A stretch of DNA of 64,000 nucleotides, taken from Halobaculum rubrum. Lineage in GTDB: Archaea > Halobacteriota > Halobacteria > Halobacteriales > Haloferacaceae. Below the pieces are notes generated by a model. The model saw only the letters and a list, made by a program, of their open reading frames with translations, had not been told where the DNA came from and ran no database searches. This document shows positions 26,903-35,235 of this stretch, piece by piece. Numbering within the stretch: position 1 is the first letter of the stretch; each line of letters opens with the position of its first letter. The stretch lies in assembly GCF_019880225.1 (NCBI RefSeq), contig NZ_CP082284.1:2900355-2964354 (forward strand). Direction: 5' to 3'. The translations under genes and the position numbers were made by a program.

Positions 26903-27874
26903 ATGAGTCACTCCTCCCGCGGTCCGGACGACGAGGACCTCGCGGCGCTCGCCTCCGAGTTGGAGACGACGCTCTCGGATCTCCGTGCGGAACTCGCCGA
27001 GCGCGAACGTGGGGACGATCGCGACGAGCGAGTCGCGACCGAGGGCGACCGACGGCCCACCGCGGATCGCCGGGAACGCCGCGATCGCGGCCGCCGTCCC
27101 CCTCGTCCCCCGGCGCCGGGGGAGCTGTTCCGATTCACGAGCGACTACACGATCCCGACGGTCGTGGCCGTCCTCGAGGCGACGATCGAGGCGCTCGAAC
27201 TCCTCCGGGGGGTCATCGATCTCGCCGCGCCCGGCGAGACGCCCGCGGGTCGGCGTCGCGGACGCGGTTCACGCCGCACCCGTCGAGACGCCCGTGGGCT
27301 CGCCCGGTCGGTGTTCTCGGACGCGGTGGGCGAGGGCGTCACCGCCGCGACCGACCGCGCGGCAACCGATGCGACGGACGCGCTGGATCGCCTCCGCGAG
27401 ACGCTCTCGGAGGCCGACCTCCCCGAAGACGGGGAGAGCCGCGACCTCGTCGCCGACGCGCGCGAGTTGAGCGCGGAACTGGAGCGCCGCGTCCGCGAGT
27501 CGCGGGAGGTCGTCGACCGCGAGCGCGACCGTGAACGCGACGCCGACCGAACGCGCCCGACGGACCGCCGGCGCGACGACGGCCCGGTCACCATCGAGGT
27601 CGGCGACCCCGACGAGTCGACGGACGACGGCGACGACGCGTCCGAGGGTGACCCGAGTGACGCCGGCAGCGACACGAACGAGCGCGACGCCGACGGCGAC
27701 GACACGCGCCCGGAGGTCGACGTCGACTCGGAGCTGGAGTCGATCAAACGCGAGATGCGGGACGGAGACGGAGGCCGCGCGGAGGACGGCGACGACACTG
27801 ACGGAACCGATACCCCCGTTGACGGCGACGGCGCCGGCAGCGACGATACCGACGGCTCGGTGGATCGCGACTGA
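26903..27874 (+). CDS. Highly charged haloarchaeal hypothetical protein
   Basis: 323 residues. A short helical region (residues about 10-35), Arg-rich linker, a conserved-looking segment GELFRFTSDYTIPTVVAVLEATIEALELLRGVI near 73-105, an amphipathic helical middle, and a 110-residue tail of Asp/Glu/Thr/Ser. Resembles a conserved haloarchaeal family of unknown function (DUF7547-like). No enzyme motif. The low-complexity acidic tail is common in this group of organisms. Confidence 0.65.
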   Translation: MSHSSRGPDDEDLAALASELETTLSDLRAELAERERGDDRDERVATEGDRRPTADRRERRDRGRRPPRPPAPGELFRFTSDYTIPTVVAVLEATIEALELLRGVIDLAAPGETPAGRRRGRGSRRTRRDARGLARSVFSDAVGEGVTAATDRAATDATDALDRLRETLSEADLPEDGESRDLVADARELSAELERRVRESREVVDRERDRERDADRTRPTDRRRDDGPVTIEVGDPDESTDDGDDASEGDPSDAGSDTNERDADGDDTRPEVDVDSELESIKREMRDGDGGRAEDGDDTDGTDTPVDGDGAGSDDTDGSVDRD

Positions 27875-27905
27875 ACTCGTGAGCCCGCTCGCGGCGATAC
27901 CGTGA

Positions 27906-28319
27906 TCAGGCCGCGTCCGTGCTTCCGTCTCGCTTTCTCACGTACGACTCGACCCCGCCGCCGGCAACGCCCGCGAGGACGACCGCCGGCCACCCGAGCA
28001 GCACCCAACCGAGCGGCGTCGGGTCGACTGGCGTCGGCGTGGACTCCGGAGCCACGTACAGCGCCCACGTCGCGACCGTGGCCCCGAGGAAGACGACGGC
28101 GGGCACAGCGGCGGGCGTGACGAGCCCGCGGCTCGTTCGAGCCCACCCCGCGATCGCACCCGCGACGACCGCACCCGCGAGGAGGTACACGGCTGTCCCC
28201 GGGCCGGGGTCGATCACGTCGAACAGCGCCAGCACGACGCGAACCGCCACAAGCGAGGCGAGGACGCCGAGCGCGACCCCGGTTCTGACCGAGATTCCGC
28301 CGGGTTCGTCGGCGGTCAC
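27906..28319 (-). CDS. Four-helix membrane protein, unknown
   Basis: 137 residues from a GTG start (TADEPGGISVRTGVALGVL). About four membrane helices: VALGVLASLVAVRVVLALF, AVYLLAGAVVAGAIAGWA, AAVPAVVFLGATVATWALY, GWVLLGWPAVVLAGVAG. Short charged C terminus (ESYVRKRDGS). No family recognised. It lies 21 bp downstream of the OB-fold gene on the same strand and could be transcribed with the thiolase pair, though a functional link is not evident. Confidence 0.6.
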   Translation of the reverse strand: MTADEPGGISVRTGVALGVLASLVAVRVVLALFDVIDPGPGTAVYLLAGAVVAGAIAGWARTSRGLVTPAAVPAVVFLGATVATWALYVAPESTPTPVDPTPLGWVLLGWPAVVLAGVAGGGVESYVRKRDGSTDAA

Positions 28320-28340
28320 GGGCTATCCCTCACCTCCCGT

Positions 28341-28778
28341 TCATTCGACGGGGCGGAACCGGAACCCGTCCCACTCCTGACTGGCGGGCTCGCGGATCCC
28401 CGCCTCGGGATCGCGGAGCTGCTCGCAGTACACCGGCTCGACCTCGTCGCCGAACTCGATGTCGCCCGTCGTGACCTGTCCGATCGCGCGGACGGGCTCG
28501 CCGTCCACATCGAACTCGACGATCGCGACGTGGTTCGGCTCGCGCACGCCCGGCGGCGTCGCCGTCGACGTGGTCCACGTGATCACCTCGGCGGTGTACT
28601 CGCTCAGGTCAACCGTCCCGACAGGTTCCTGGCCGCCCGGCCCGACCGGGTGGGCGGGATAGGTGATCGAGCCGTCCGGATAGCGGGCCGCCTCGAAGGC
28701 GGGCGCGTCGTCGCGGGTCGCTCCGCTCCCCGCTCCGTTCGCGGACTCGCTCCGCTCGTCCGCGCGCTCGTCGCTCAT
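28341..28778 (-). CDS. DUF35 OB-fold partner protein of thiolase
   Basis: 145 residues. C-terminal OB-fold of the DUF35 family (TAEVITWTTSTATPPGVRE, NHVAIVEFDVDGEPVRAIGQV, PVYCEQLRDPEAG). The usual rubredoxin-like zinc ribbon in front of the OB-fold is missing: the only Cys is in PVYCEQL. Its ATG overlaps the thiolase stop (ATGA), matching the near-universal pairing of thiolase-like acyltransferases with DUF35 proteins in archaea, where the partner bridges or channels CoA intermediates. Confidence 0.85.
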   Translation of the reverse strand: MSDERADERSESANGAGSGATRDDAPAFEAARYPDGSITYPAHPVGPGGQEPVGTVDLSEYTAEVITWTTSTATPPGVREPNHVAIVEFDVDGEPVRAIGQVTTGDIEFGDEVEPVYCEQLRDPEAGIREPASQEWDGFRFRPVE

Positions 28779-29932
28779 GCGTCCACCCCCTCGAGGATCG
28801 CGGTGGTGACACAGTTCCCGAACCCGCCCACGTTGCACGCGAGGCCCACGTCGGCGTCGACCTGCCGCTTCCCGGCGTCGCCGCGGAGCTGCTGGACGAT
28901 CTCGTACGCCTGCGCGACGCCGGAGGCGCCGAGCGGATGCCCCTTCGACTTCAGGCCGCCGGAGGTGTTGATCGGGAGGTCGCCGTCGCGCTCGGTGCGC
29001 CCCTCCTCGATCGCCTTCCAGCCCTCGCCCTTCTCGGCGAAGCCGAGATCCTCGAACTGGAGGAACTCGAGGATGGTGAACATGTCGTGGAGTTCGGCCA
29101 CGTCCACGTCGTCGGGCGACAGGTCGGCCATCTCGTAGGCCCGGTCGCTGGATTCGACGACGCCGCGCATCGTCGTCGGGTCCGCGCGCTCGTGAACGAC
29201 GTGGGTGTCGGTCGCGCCGCCGATGCCGGAGACGCGAACGTACTCGTCGGCGTACTCCTCGGCGACGGAGACCGGACAGAACAACAGCGCCGCCGAGCCG
29301 TCGGTGATCGGACAGAAGTCGTACAGACGAAGCGGGTCGGCGACGATCGGCGAGTCGAGCACGGTGTCGAGGTCGACCTCCTTGCGGAACTGCGCGTGGG
29401 GGTTGTCGACGCCGTTCCGGTGGTTCTTGACGGCCACCTTCCCGAGGCTCTCGCGGGGCGCGTCGTAGGTGTCGAGGTACAGGCGCGCGGTGAGGCCCGC
29501 GAAGCTGGGGAGCGTGAGCCCGTGTTTGTACTCGCTGGGGTGCGTGAGCGAGGCGATCACGTCGGTCGCCTCCGCGGTCGTTCGGTGGGTCATCTTCTCG
29601 CCGCCGACGAGCAGCGTCACCTCGGAAGCGCCGGACGCGACCGACTGCCAGGCCGCGTAGATGCCCGCGCCGCCCGAGGAGGAGGTCTGGTCGATCCGGG
29701 CGGTGTAGGCGGGCACCGCCTGCAGGTCGTGTGCGAGCGCGTTCGGGACGCCCGTCTGCCCCTCGAACTCGCCGCTGGCCATGTTCGAGACGTACAGGTG
29801 GTCGACGGCGTCGGCCGATACCCCGGCGTCCTCGAGGCACGCCTGCCCGGCCTCCGCCAACAGCTCGGTGATCCACGCGTCGCGCTGCCCGAACTGTGTC
29901 ATGGACGCGCCGACGATTGCAACGTCTTCCAT
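28775..29932 (-). CDS. Thiolase-family acetyl-CoA acyltransferase
   Basis: 385 residues from MEDVAIVGASMTQFGQRDAW. Active-site region: QTSSSGGAGIYAAW sits where the nucleophilic Cys normally is (D-x-x-C-S/A), and Ser occupies the position, as in SCP2-like archaeal thiolases of this subgroup; SGGLKSKGHPLGASG carries the catalytic His, and CNVGGFGNCVTTAIL the C-terminal Cys. With the overlapping DUF35 gene it forms a thiolase complex for acyl-CoA or isoprenoid/ketone metabolism. Direction of reaction cannot be told from sequence. Confidence 0.85.
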   Translation of the reverse strand: MEDVAIVGASMTQFGQRDAWITELLAEAGQACLEDAGVSADAVDHLYVSNMASGEFEGQTGVPNALAHDLQAVPAYTARIDQTSSSGGAGIYAAWQSVASGASEVTLLVGGEKMTHRTTAEATDVIASLTHPSEYKHGLTLPSFAGLTARLYLDTYDAPRESLGKVAVKNHRNGVDNPHAQFRKEVDLDTVLDSPIVADPLRLYDFCPITDGSAALLFCPVSVAEEYADEYVRVSGIGGATDTHVVHERADPTTMRGVVESSDRAYEMADLSPDDVDVAELHDMFTILEFLQFEDLGFAEKGEGWKAIEEGRTERDGDLPINTSGGLKSKGHPLGASGVAQAYEIVQQLRGDAGKRQVDADVGLACNVGGFGNCVTTAILEGVDA

Positions 29933-30047
29933 ACCCGCTTCTCCGCGGGGGAGCACTTCGGCGTTCCCCTTCGCGCGGTCCGAACCCGGTCGACGAGCCT
30001 CGACGAACACGTATCGCTCTCGCGGCGGGGCGACCGATCGCGGGAGG

Positions 30048-30054
30048 TTAAGTA
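30048..30054 (+). promoter_or_regulatory. TATA-like element before 30078 gene
   Basis: TTAAGTA centred 27 nt before the ATG at 30078; the near-palindromic TTAA core may also serve the divergent thiolase gene. Confidence 0.4.
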
Positions 30055-30077
30055 CGCGCCGGCCGGTATCCGCTCGT

Positions 30078-30491
30078 ATGAACCTCGCCGACTCCGCGCC
30101 CGTCGCGGGCGTCGCCGCCTGTCTCGCGCTGCTTTCCGTGTTGGCCGCACCGTTCGTCCTCATCGCCGACGCCGGAACGGGGCTCGGCGTCTACTACTCA
30201 TCCGGAACCGTCGGCGCCGCCGGCGTCGCGTTCCTCGCGATCCTCCTCGTCGTAGTCTTCCTCTCGGGGCGCCAAGAGCGCCGGCCCGCCAGCACCGTCG
30301 CCGGCGTCGCACTCGTCGCCGGCGTCGGCCTGCTCGCGCTCGCGCTCGCGTGGGCGCTGGCGGTCGACGTGCAGAACCTCTATTCGTTCCCGCAGTCGGC
30401 GACGTGGATCCTCTGGCATCGCTGGCTCGTCGTCGGCGTCGCGGCGCTCGTTCCGCTCAGCGCGGGCGCGTTCGCCAGCGCCGTCGTGTAG
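30078..30491 (+). CDS. Four-helix membrane protein (DUF7548-like)
   Basis: 137 residues from MNLADSAPVAGVAACLALLS. Four hydrophobic helices (VAACLALLSVLAAPFVLIA; VGAAGVAFLAILLVVVFLSG; AGVALVAGVGLLALALAWAL; WLVVGVAALVPLSAGAFA), with a polar segment QNLYSFPQSATWILWHR before the last. Resembles small haloarchaeal membrane proteins with no known role. Start supported by the TATA spacing. It immediately precedes the SRP RNA gene, with no implied link. Confidence 0.65.
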   Translation: MNLADSAPVAGVAACLALLSVLAAPFVLIADAGTGLGVYYSSGTVGAAGVAFLAILLVVVFLSGRQERRPASTVAGVALVAGVGLLALALAWALAVDVQNLYSFPQSATWILWHRWLVVGVAALVPLSAGAFASAVV

Positions 30492-30541
30492 CCGCCGGCT
30501 GTCGATTCCAGTGTCCTCCGAGAGCGCCGGACCGCAAGGGA

Positions 30542-30547
30542 CTTAAG
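30542..30547 (+). promoter_or_regulatory. TATA-like element of SRP RNA gene
   Basis: CTTAAG centred about 27 nt before the likely 5' end of the RNA near 30571. Confidence 0.5.
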
Positions 30548-30570
30548 TCGAACCGAACTACCTCGAAATG

Positions 30571-30875
30571 GACTAGGTCGGGCAGTTAGGCCCTGCTCGT
30601 CTCCCGCAATAGAGTCTTCAGCGGGGACCGAACGCCGGAGGCGTCCGGGGCGCCCGTCGCGGGCCTCGGGAGCTGACGGAGAAGCCTCGTCCGCCGGGGA
30701 CGACGGTCCGCCGGGACACACCCGCAGGGGTGTTCTCCCCCGGTTCGTCGGTGGAACCGGGCCAGGCGCGGAAGCGAGCAGCCCACCACCGGACGTCCGT
30801 CGCTCGTCGGGTCGCGGGGCGGAGTCAGCGACCGGGATTCCCCACGGTGGAACCCCCGGGCAACTCCGGTCCGTC
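30571..30875 (+). ncRNA. ffs: Signal recognition particle (7S) RNA
   Basis: GC-rich, non-coding stretch of about 305 nt. The 5' part (ACTAGGTCGGGCAGTTAGG then CCCTGCTCGTCTCCCGC) forms the Alu-domain helices 3/4 of archaeal SRP RNA. Helix 8 is unmistakable: CCAGGCGCGGAAGCGAGCAG at about 30762-30781 corresponds to the conserved symmetric and asymmetric loops that bind Ffh/SRP54 (compare CCAGGUCCGGAAGGAAGCAG of E. coli 4.5S). Long GC-rich arms on either side can pair into helix 5. The ends are estimated from the TATA position and a T-run near 30889. With SRP19 and SRP54 it targets nascent membrane and secretory proteins. Confidence 0.88.
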
Positions 30876-31026
30876 CGCCATTCATCCCGTTTTCACGCAC
30901 CCGAGCCGCGGCGCCGTCATGTGTCGGCCCGTTCCGCCGTGCTTCCGGGTGTCAACCGGTTCGACCGCGTCGCCGGCGCCGTGTCGTGACCGCAATTCCC
31001 GAGTACCTGCCGTCCCATGCCCCCGT

Positions 31027-31299
31027 ATGAGCAGCGCCGAAGCCGACGGTATCACAGCGACGTACGAGGAGACCGACACCGAGCGTCTGCTGACGTTCGA
31101 GCGTGACGGCCGCCGCGCGGCGGTCGCGCAGAACGTCGAGGGGTACGCCATGCTGAAGGTTCGCGACGGCGGCGCCGACGGCGACGAGTTGGAGCGGTAC
31201 TACGGCTTCGACATGGCGTTGGACCACGTCGCGGAACTGCTCGGCGTCGCGGTCCCCGACCTCCCGGTCCCGGAGGAGTCAGAAGACATGGGGATGTGA
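31027..31299 (+). CDS. Small acidic conserved protein, unknown
   Basis: 90 residues, MSSAEADGITATYEETDTERLLTFE. Beta-rich pattern (ERLLTFERDGRRAAVAQNVEGYAMLKVRD) followed by a helix (GFDMALDHVAELLGV) and a Pro/Glu tail ending EDMGM. Looks like a small haloarchaeal conserved family (DUF7111-like), function unknown. No membrane helix. Single gene between the SRP RNA and the convergent flavoprotein gene. Confidence 0.65.
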   Translation: MSSAEADGITATYEETDTERLLTFERDGRRAAVAQNVEGYAMLKVRDGGADGDELERYYGFDMALDHVAELLGVAVPDLPVPEESEDMGM

Positions 31300-31332
31300 A
31301 ACTGGCAGCCGACTCGCGGCCCACGATCCGGC

Positions 31333-32724
31333 TCAGTACCCGTACTCGTCCTCGGTCATCTGGACGTACCGCCCGTCGCGGTTCCGCCATTTGATCCACT
31401 GGTACCGCAGGAGGAGCTTCGCCGCGCCCCAGCCGGCGCCGAACTTTCGCTCGAACATCCCGCGCCCACCGTCGCCGGCGAGCATCTCCCGGCCGATGCG
31501 GAACGTGTCGTCCCAGTCGTCCGGCCCGTACCCGCGGCACAGTTCCGCGAGCGCGACGTTGCGCAACAGTTCGTCGCCGATGGCGTCCTTCCACCGCTCG
31601 TTGTACGTCGACACGTCGCCCTCGGCCGCCAACTCGCCGGCGATGGCGCCGGTGCGCACCGCGACGTGGTCGCCGCCCTCGTGGAAGGCGCTGGTGGTGC
31701 CCATCGCGCCGCCGGTCACGCAGATCCCGGCGTCGACCGGGCTCTCGATCGGGTTCGTCGAGGAGATCGGGTACGTCTCCGTGCCGTTCGTCTTGCCCGC
31801 GTCCTCGACGAGGGGGAAGTCCTCCTCGATGTCGTACTCGTCGCCCCACTCGCGCTCGAGGATCCGGCGGACGTACTCCTTCCCGGAGGGGATGCGCTCG
31901 TCGTCCTCGTTGATAAGCGCGTACTCCTCCCTGTCCTCGATCTCGTCGAGGTCCATCCCGATGGGCATCGTCAGCCCGACGCGGCAGACCCGGTCGGCGT
32001 TCGGGAACACCCACGGGTAGGCAGTGTGCCCGGGCATGACGCCCCACCAGAACGTGATCGCGCCGTCGACCTCGTCGTACACCTCCCGCGGGAACTTTCT
32101 GTACTCCTGGTAGGCGATGTGGTTGTTCTCCGTCGACGCGAGGCGCTGTGACGCCTTCTGCCCGTCGGGCAGGAAGCGATCGAGCACGCGGTTCGTCACC
32201 GTGCGCTGGGGACCGTCCGCGAGGACGAGGAAGTCCGCGCCGACCTCGTCGCCGCCGGCAAGCGAGAGCACGTGCCGCGGGTCGTCGCCGCCGCCCGCCG
32301 AGAGGTCCGTCTCCACGTCTTTCACGGACGCCTTGACGCGGTACTCGGCGCCGGCGTCCTCCGCCCGGTCGCGCATGAAGTCGTCGAAGCGCGCGCGGTG
32401 CATCGTGTAGCCGAACCCGTCGTAGCTCGACTCGATGCCGGTCCCTCGGAGGGTACACGCTTCGGTCGGTCCGACGAACTCCGCGCGGTCGAGTTCGTCC
32501 TGAACGACGCCCTCGGGGAACTCGTCGGGGTGGATCCCCATGATGTCGACCCAGTAGTCGAGGATGCCGGCGGCGTCCGTCGAGTCCGGGCCGAGTCGCT
32601 CCCGATCCGCCCGGGGAACCCCCTTCTCGAGGACGACGGCATCGGCCCCGCGAGCGGCGGCGGCGTGGGCCGCGGCAGATCCCGCGGGGCCGCCGCCGAC
32701 GATGGCGACGTCGACTCGTTGCAT
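31333..32724 (-). CDS. Geranylgeranyl-reductase-family FAD oxidoreductase
   Basis: 463 residues from MQRVDVAIVGGGPAGSAAAH, the Rossmann FAD motif. ATP/FAD-associated segments include FLVLADGPQRTVTNRVL and the GD-type motif ITGG-like CVTGGAMGTTSAFHEGGDHVAV near residue 335. The family (GGR/FixC-like) includes digeranylgeranylglycerophospholipid reductase, which saturates archaeal lipid isoprenoid chains, and menaquinone-chain reductases; several paralogues occur per haloarchaeal genome and the exact substrate is not settled by sequence. The start coincides with the first Met of the FAD motif; a long upstream frame is spurious. Confidence 0.82.
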   Translation of the reverse strand: MQRVDVAIVGGGPAGSAAAHAAAARGADAVVLEKGVPRADRERLGPDSTDAAGILDYWVDIMGIHPDEFPEGVVQDELDRAEFVGPTEACTLRGTGIESSYDGFGYTMHRARFDDFMRDRAEDAGAEYRVKASVKDVETDLSAGGGDDPRHVLSLAGGDEVGADFLVLADGPQRTVTNRVLDRFLPDGQKASQRLASTENNHIAYQEYRKFPREVYDEVDGAITFWWGVMPGHTAYPWVFPNADRVCRVGLTMPIGMDLDEIEDREEYALINEDDERIPSGKEYVRRILEREWGDEYDIEEDFPLVEDAGKTNGTETYPISSTNPIESPVDAGICVTGGAMGTTSAFHEGGDHVAVRTGAIAGELAAEGDVSTYNERWKDAIGDELLRNVALAELCRGYGPDDWDDTFRIGREMLAGDGGRGMFERKFGAGWGAAKLLLRYQWIKWRNRDGRYVQMTEDEYGY

Positions 32725-32856
32725 GCACCGATCGGACCGCGGATCACTCTTAAATCGTCCGAAGCACGCCGACCGGATCGCCGCGGTACCGCGCCCGTCG
32801 ATCCGGGCGCGCCGTCTCGGGGGAAGGTCTATGCCGCCGGACGGCGCAGTCACGGT

Positions 32857-33861
32857 ATGGATCTCTCGCGGAGCGCTCGCGCGCTCGCCGGCGCGGCGGA
32901 CGCGACCGACGGCGCCGTCGACTGGGACGCCGTCGCGGAGGCAGCCAAGGGCGGCTGTGAGCCGGGCGACCTGCGGATGGAGCCGGCCGAGCGCGAAGCG
33001 TTCGCCGACGACGTGCGGGCCGCCCGCGACGGCCTGCGTGCGGCCTCCGGCGTCGACTTCGACCTTCCGGGGAGCATCGAGGTGCAACACCGCCACCACT
33101 GGGTCGACGCGAACGTCGACACCTTCCGTCGGGTGCTTCGGCCGCTGGAGGACACCGCGACCGGCGGGAGAGTCCCGGGCGTCGCTCGCTCGCTGAACTC
33201 CGGGACGATGGCCGTGACTGTCGCGTTCCTCGCGCGGAACGTCCTCGGGCAGTACGACCCGCTGTTGCTCGCGGAGGCCGACCCCGCCGATCACGGGCTG
33301 TACTTCGTCCGACCGAACATCCAGCAGGCGGCGGTGGACCTGAACGTCGGCTACCCGCGATTCCGCCGATGGATCGCCTTTCACGAGGTCGCTCACGCCG
33401 CCGAGTTCGCGGCGGCGCCGTGGCTGCCGGGGTATCTCGAGGACCGCTTGGAATCGGGGCTCGCGTCGATGACCGACGAGTCGTCGCTGCTCGAACTCGC
33501 CCGTCCGGGTCGCGACGGGGCCGGCCCGATCGACTCGTTCGCCGATCTCAACACGGCGATGACGGCCGTCGAGGGGTACGCCGAACTCCTCATGGATCGG
33601 GCGTTCGACGACGAGTACGACGACCTCCGCGAGAAACTCGACGCGCGTCGCCGGGGCGGCGACCCGATCACGAACCTGTTCAAACGGCTGCTCGGATTCG
33701 GCATGAAGCGCCGGCAGTACGAGCGGGGCGCGGCGTTCTTCGCCGCCGTCGCCGACCGAATGGACCTCCGAACCGCGTCGCTGGTGTGGGAGCGACCCGA
33801 GAACCTCCCGAGCGACGCGGAACTCGACGACCCGGACGCATGGGTCCGGCGGGTCGCGTGA
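32857..33861 (+). CDS. Zinc-dependent metalloprotease-like protein (DUF2342/F420-associated)
   Basis: 334 residues from MDLSRSARALAGAADATDG. HEVAH at 176-180 gives the zincin-type HExxH motif in RRWIAFHEVAHAAEF, preceded by FVRPNIQQAA; a conserved TAVEGYAELLMDRAF downstream likely provides the third ligand (Glu). The family is found in actinobacteria and haloarchaea, is often named F420-biosynthesis-associated, and its real substrate is unknown. Cytosolic, without signal peptide. Divergent from the flavoprotein gene, which might use a deazaflavin or flavin, but no proven link. Confidence 0.8.
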   Translation: MDLSRSARALAGAADATDGAVDWDAVAEAAKGGCEPGDLRMEPAEREAFADDVRAARDGLRAASGVDFDLPGSIEVQHRHHWVDANVDTFRRVLRPLEDTATGGRVPGVARSLNSGTMAVTVAFLARNVLGQYDPLLLAEADPADHGLYFVRPNIQQAAVDLNVGYPRFRRWIAFHEVAHAAEFAAAPWLPGYLEDRLESGLASMTDESSLLELARPGRDGAGPIDSFADLNTAMTAVEGYAELLMDRAFDDEYDDLREKLDARRRGGDPITNLFKRLLGFGMKRRQYERGAAFFAAVADRMDLRTASLVWERPENLPSDAELDDPDAWVRRVA

Positions 33862-33940
33862 CGAAGGCCGACGATACGGACGCCGTCGTCACGGGCACGG
33901 GTCTTTGCCCCACTCGACCCGAATCGACCCGACGGACCGA

Positions 33941-34162
33941 CTATCGCTCGGGTGAGTACTCCCTCAGCGTCCGCACGACGAACCACGTCAGCGCCGCACC
34001 GATGAGAAGCGAGACGCCGACGGCCGCGGCGATCTGTGCGGGCGTCGGGTCCGCCTGCAGCGACACGAGCCCGCCGGAGACGCCGACGAGGAGGACCATT
34101 CCGACCTTGAGCCGTCGGTTCGTCGCGTCCCGTTTCTCCTTCGTGATGCTCGGACCGACCAT
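33941..34162 (-). CDS. Small two-helix membrane protein
   Basis: 73 residues from MVGPSITKEKRDATNRRLKVG. Two membrane helices (about 21-38, GMVLLVGVSGGLVSLQA, and 46-64, AAAVGVSLLIGAALTWFVV) and a basic N terminus. Its ATG overlaps the stop of the upstream NTF2-like gene (TGATG), so the two are translationally coupled. No family function known. Confidence 0.65.
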   Translation of the reverse strand: MVGPSITKEKRDATNRRLKVGMVLLVGVSGGLVSLQADPTPAQIAAAVGVSLLIGAALTWFVVRTLREYSPER

Positions 34163-34554
34163 CAGCGATCGACACCGGAATCGAGGTCGGTCGCGGCCGA
34201 GACGTGCATTCCCGCGATCGCCCAGCCGTCGTCCCCGGGGAGGAGCGTCCCGCTCCACCGCGTCTCGAACGAGCGCTCGGCGAACGCCTCCGCGTCGTAC
34301 CACGACAGCGACACCGCGTCGGCGACGGCGGCGCCCCCGTCGCGTTCGACCACCTGCAGGTCATGGCTTTCGACGCGCCAGTCCTCGGTGGTCCGCGTCT
34401 GTTCGTGCAGGGCGTTGGCGATCTGGGCGTACCCCACGAGCCGCTCGCTGATCCCCACTTTCACGGTCGCCGGCGACTCGACGAAAAACGGCGCGAGCGC
34501 CTCGCCCGCGCGGAGGGCGTCGTAGTACGCTTGGACCGTCTCCTCGGGTGTCAT
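34162..34554 (-). CDS. NTF2-like/SnoaL-fold protein
   Basis: 130 residues from MTPEETVQAYYDALRAGEALAPFF. The pattern of an N-terminal helix pair followed by a cone of strands (HDLQVVERDGGAAVADAVSLSWY; SFETRWSGTLLPGDDGWAIAGMHVS) matches the DUF4440/SnoaL NTF2-like fold. Such domains bind small ligands or act as isomerases; this one has no clear catalytic signature. First gene of a coupled pair with a small membrane protein. Confidence 0.75.
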   Translation of the reverse strand: MTPEETVQAYYDALRAGEALAPFFVESPATVKVGISERLVGYAQIANALHEQTRTTEDWRVESHDLQVVERDGGAAVADAVSLSWYDAEAFAERSFETRWSGTLLPGDDGWAIAGMHVSAATDLDSGVDR

Positions 34555-34647
34555 TGGATCCCGACTGGGGGGCCGGGGGCTTGAAATCCGCGTTCCGGGA
34601 GCCGCGGGCGCCGACGGAGGCAAGTGCCGCCGACACGTCGATCCGGT

Positions 34648-35046
34648 ATGGGCTACCCAGTCACCTACTACTGTCCTCACTGCGGCACACTGGTCGAGTT
34701 GGAGCGCCACGGGTACCTCTCGGACAAGGCCGTCACGCCGTACCCGTTCGAGGGCTGGGAGTACGCCGCGCCCGACGAGCCGTTCGAGGACGGCGCCGCC
34801 GACGGCGTCGCGTTCGTCTGCGGCGAGGGCCCGTCGCCGGCGGACGGGGACGCTGCGGACGAGGAGGGCTGCGGGGAGCGATTCTACCTCTCGTTCGTGA
34901 AGTTCGAGAACGGCCGCGAGATCGATCCGCGACGCGCCGAAACGGACGGTGAACGGGTCGAGCTCGCGGAGGGTCGCGGACCGAAGTCGCCGCGGGGACC
35001 CGAGGAACCGGACGGTCCGTCCGGACCGTCGGGCGGGTTCTACTGA
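34648..35046 (+). CDS. Small zinc-binding haloarchaeal protein, unknown
   Basis: 132 residues from MGYPVTYYCPHCGTLVELER. CPHC at 9-12 and, further on, Cys in VAFVCGEG and EEGCGERFY are likely to complete a zinc site. Strand-rich core (GERFYLSFVKFENGREI) and a Pro/Gly-rich tail (PEEPDGPSGPSGGFY). No function recognised. Single gene between the NTF2-like gene (divergent) and rtcB (convergent). Confidence 0.65.
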   Translation: MGYPVTYYCPHCGTLVELERHGYLSDKAVTPYPFEGWEYAAPDEPFEDGAADGVAFVCGEGPSPADGDAADEEGCGERFYLSFVKFENGREIDPRRAETDGERVELAEGRGPKSPRGPEEPDGPSGPSGGFY

Positions 35047-35235
35047 CTCCCGACGCCACACCTCCCCCACGACCGGATCACCGTCGGTCCTCGCGACGAA
35101 CGTTCAAATGCGAAGCCGGAACCACCGTCGCCGTGACGTGACGGTCACCACGGCGCGAGCGCGGGTGTGCGACGCCGCGTGCCGTGGACGTTGCGGGGCG
35201 TCGCCTGTTAGCCCAACTCCTGACGAGCCCAGTGG

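Noticed and set aside
30586..30900. 104-codon minus-strand frame across the SRP RNA
   Set aside because: It overlaps the conserved SRP RNA helix-8 sequence and has no protein family resemblance.
33369..34451. 360-codon plus-strand frame overlapping the metalloprotease 3' end and beyond
   Set aside because: Arg/Ser-rich shadow crossing two genes on different strands; no domain.
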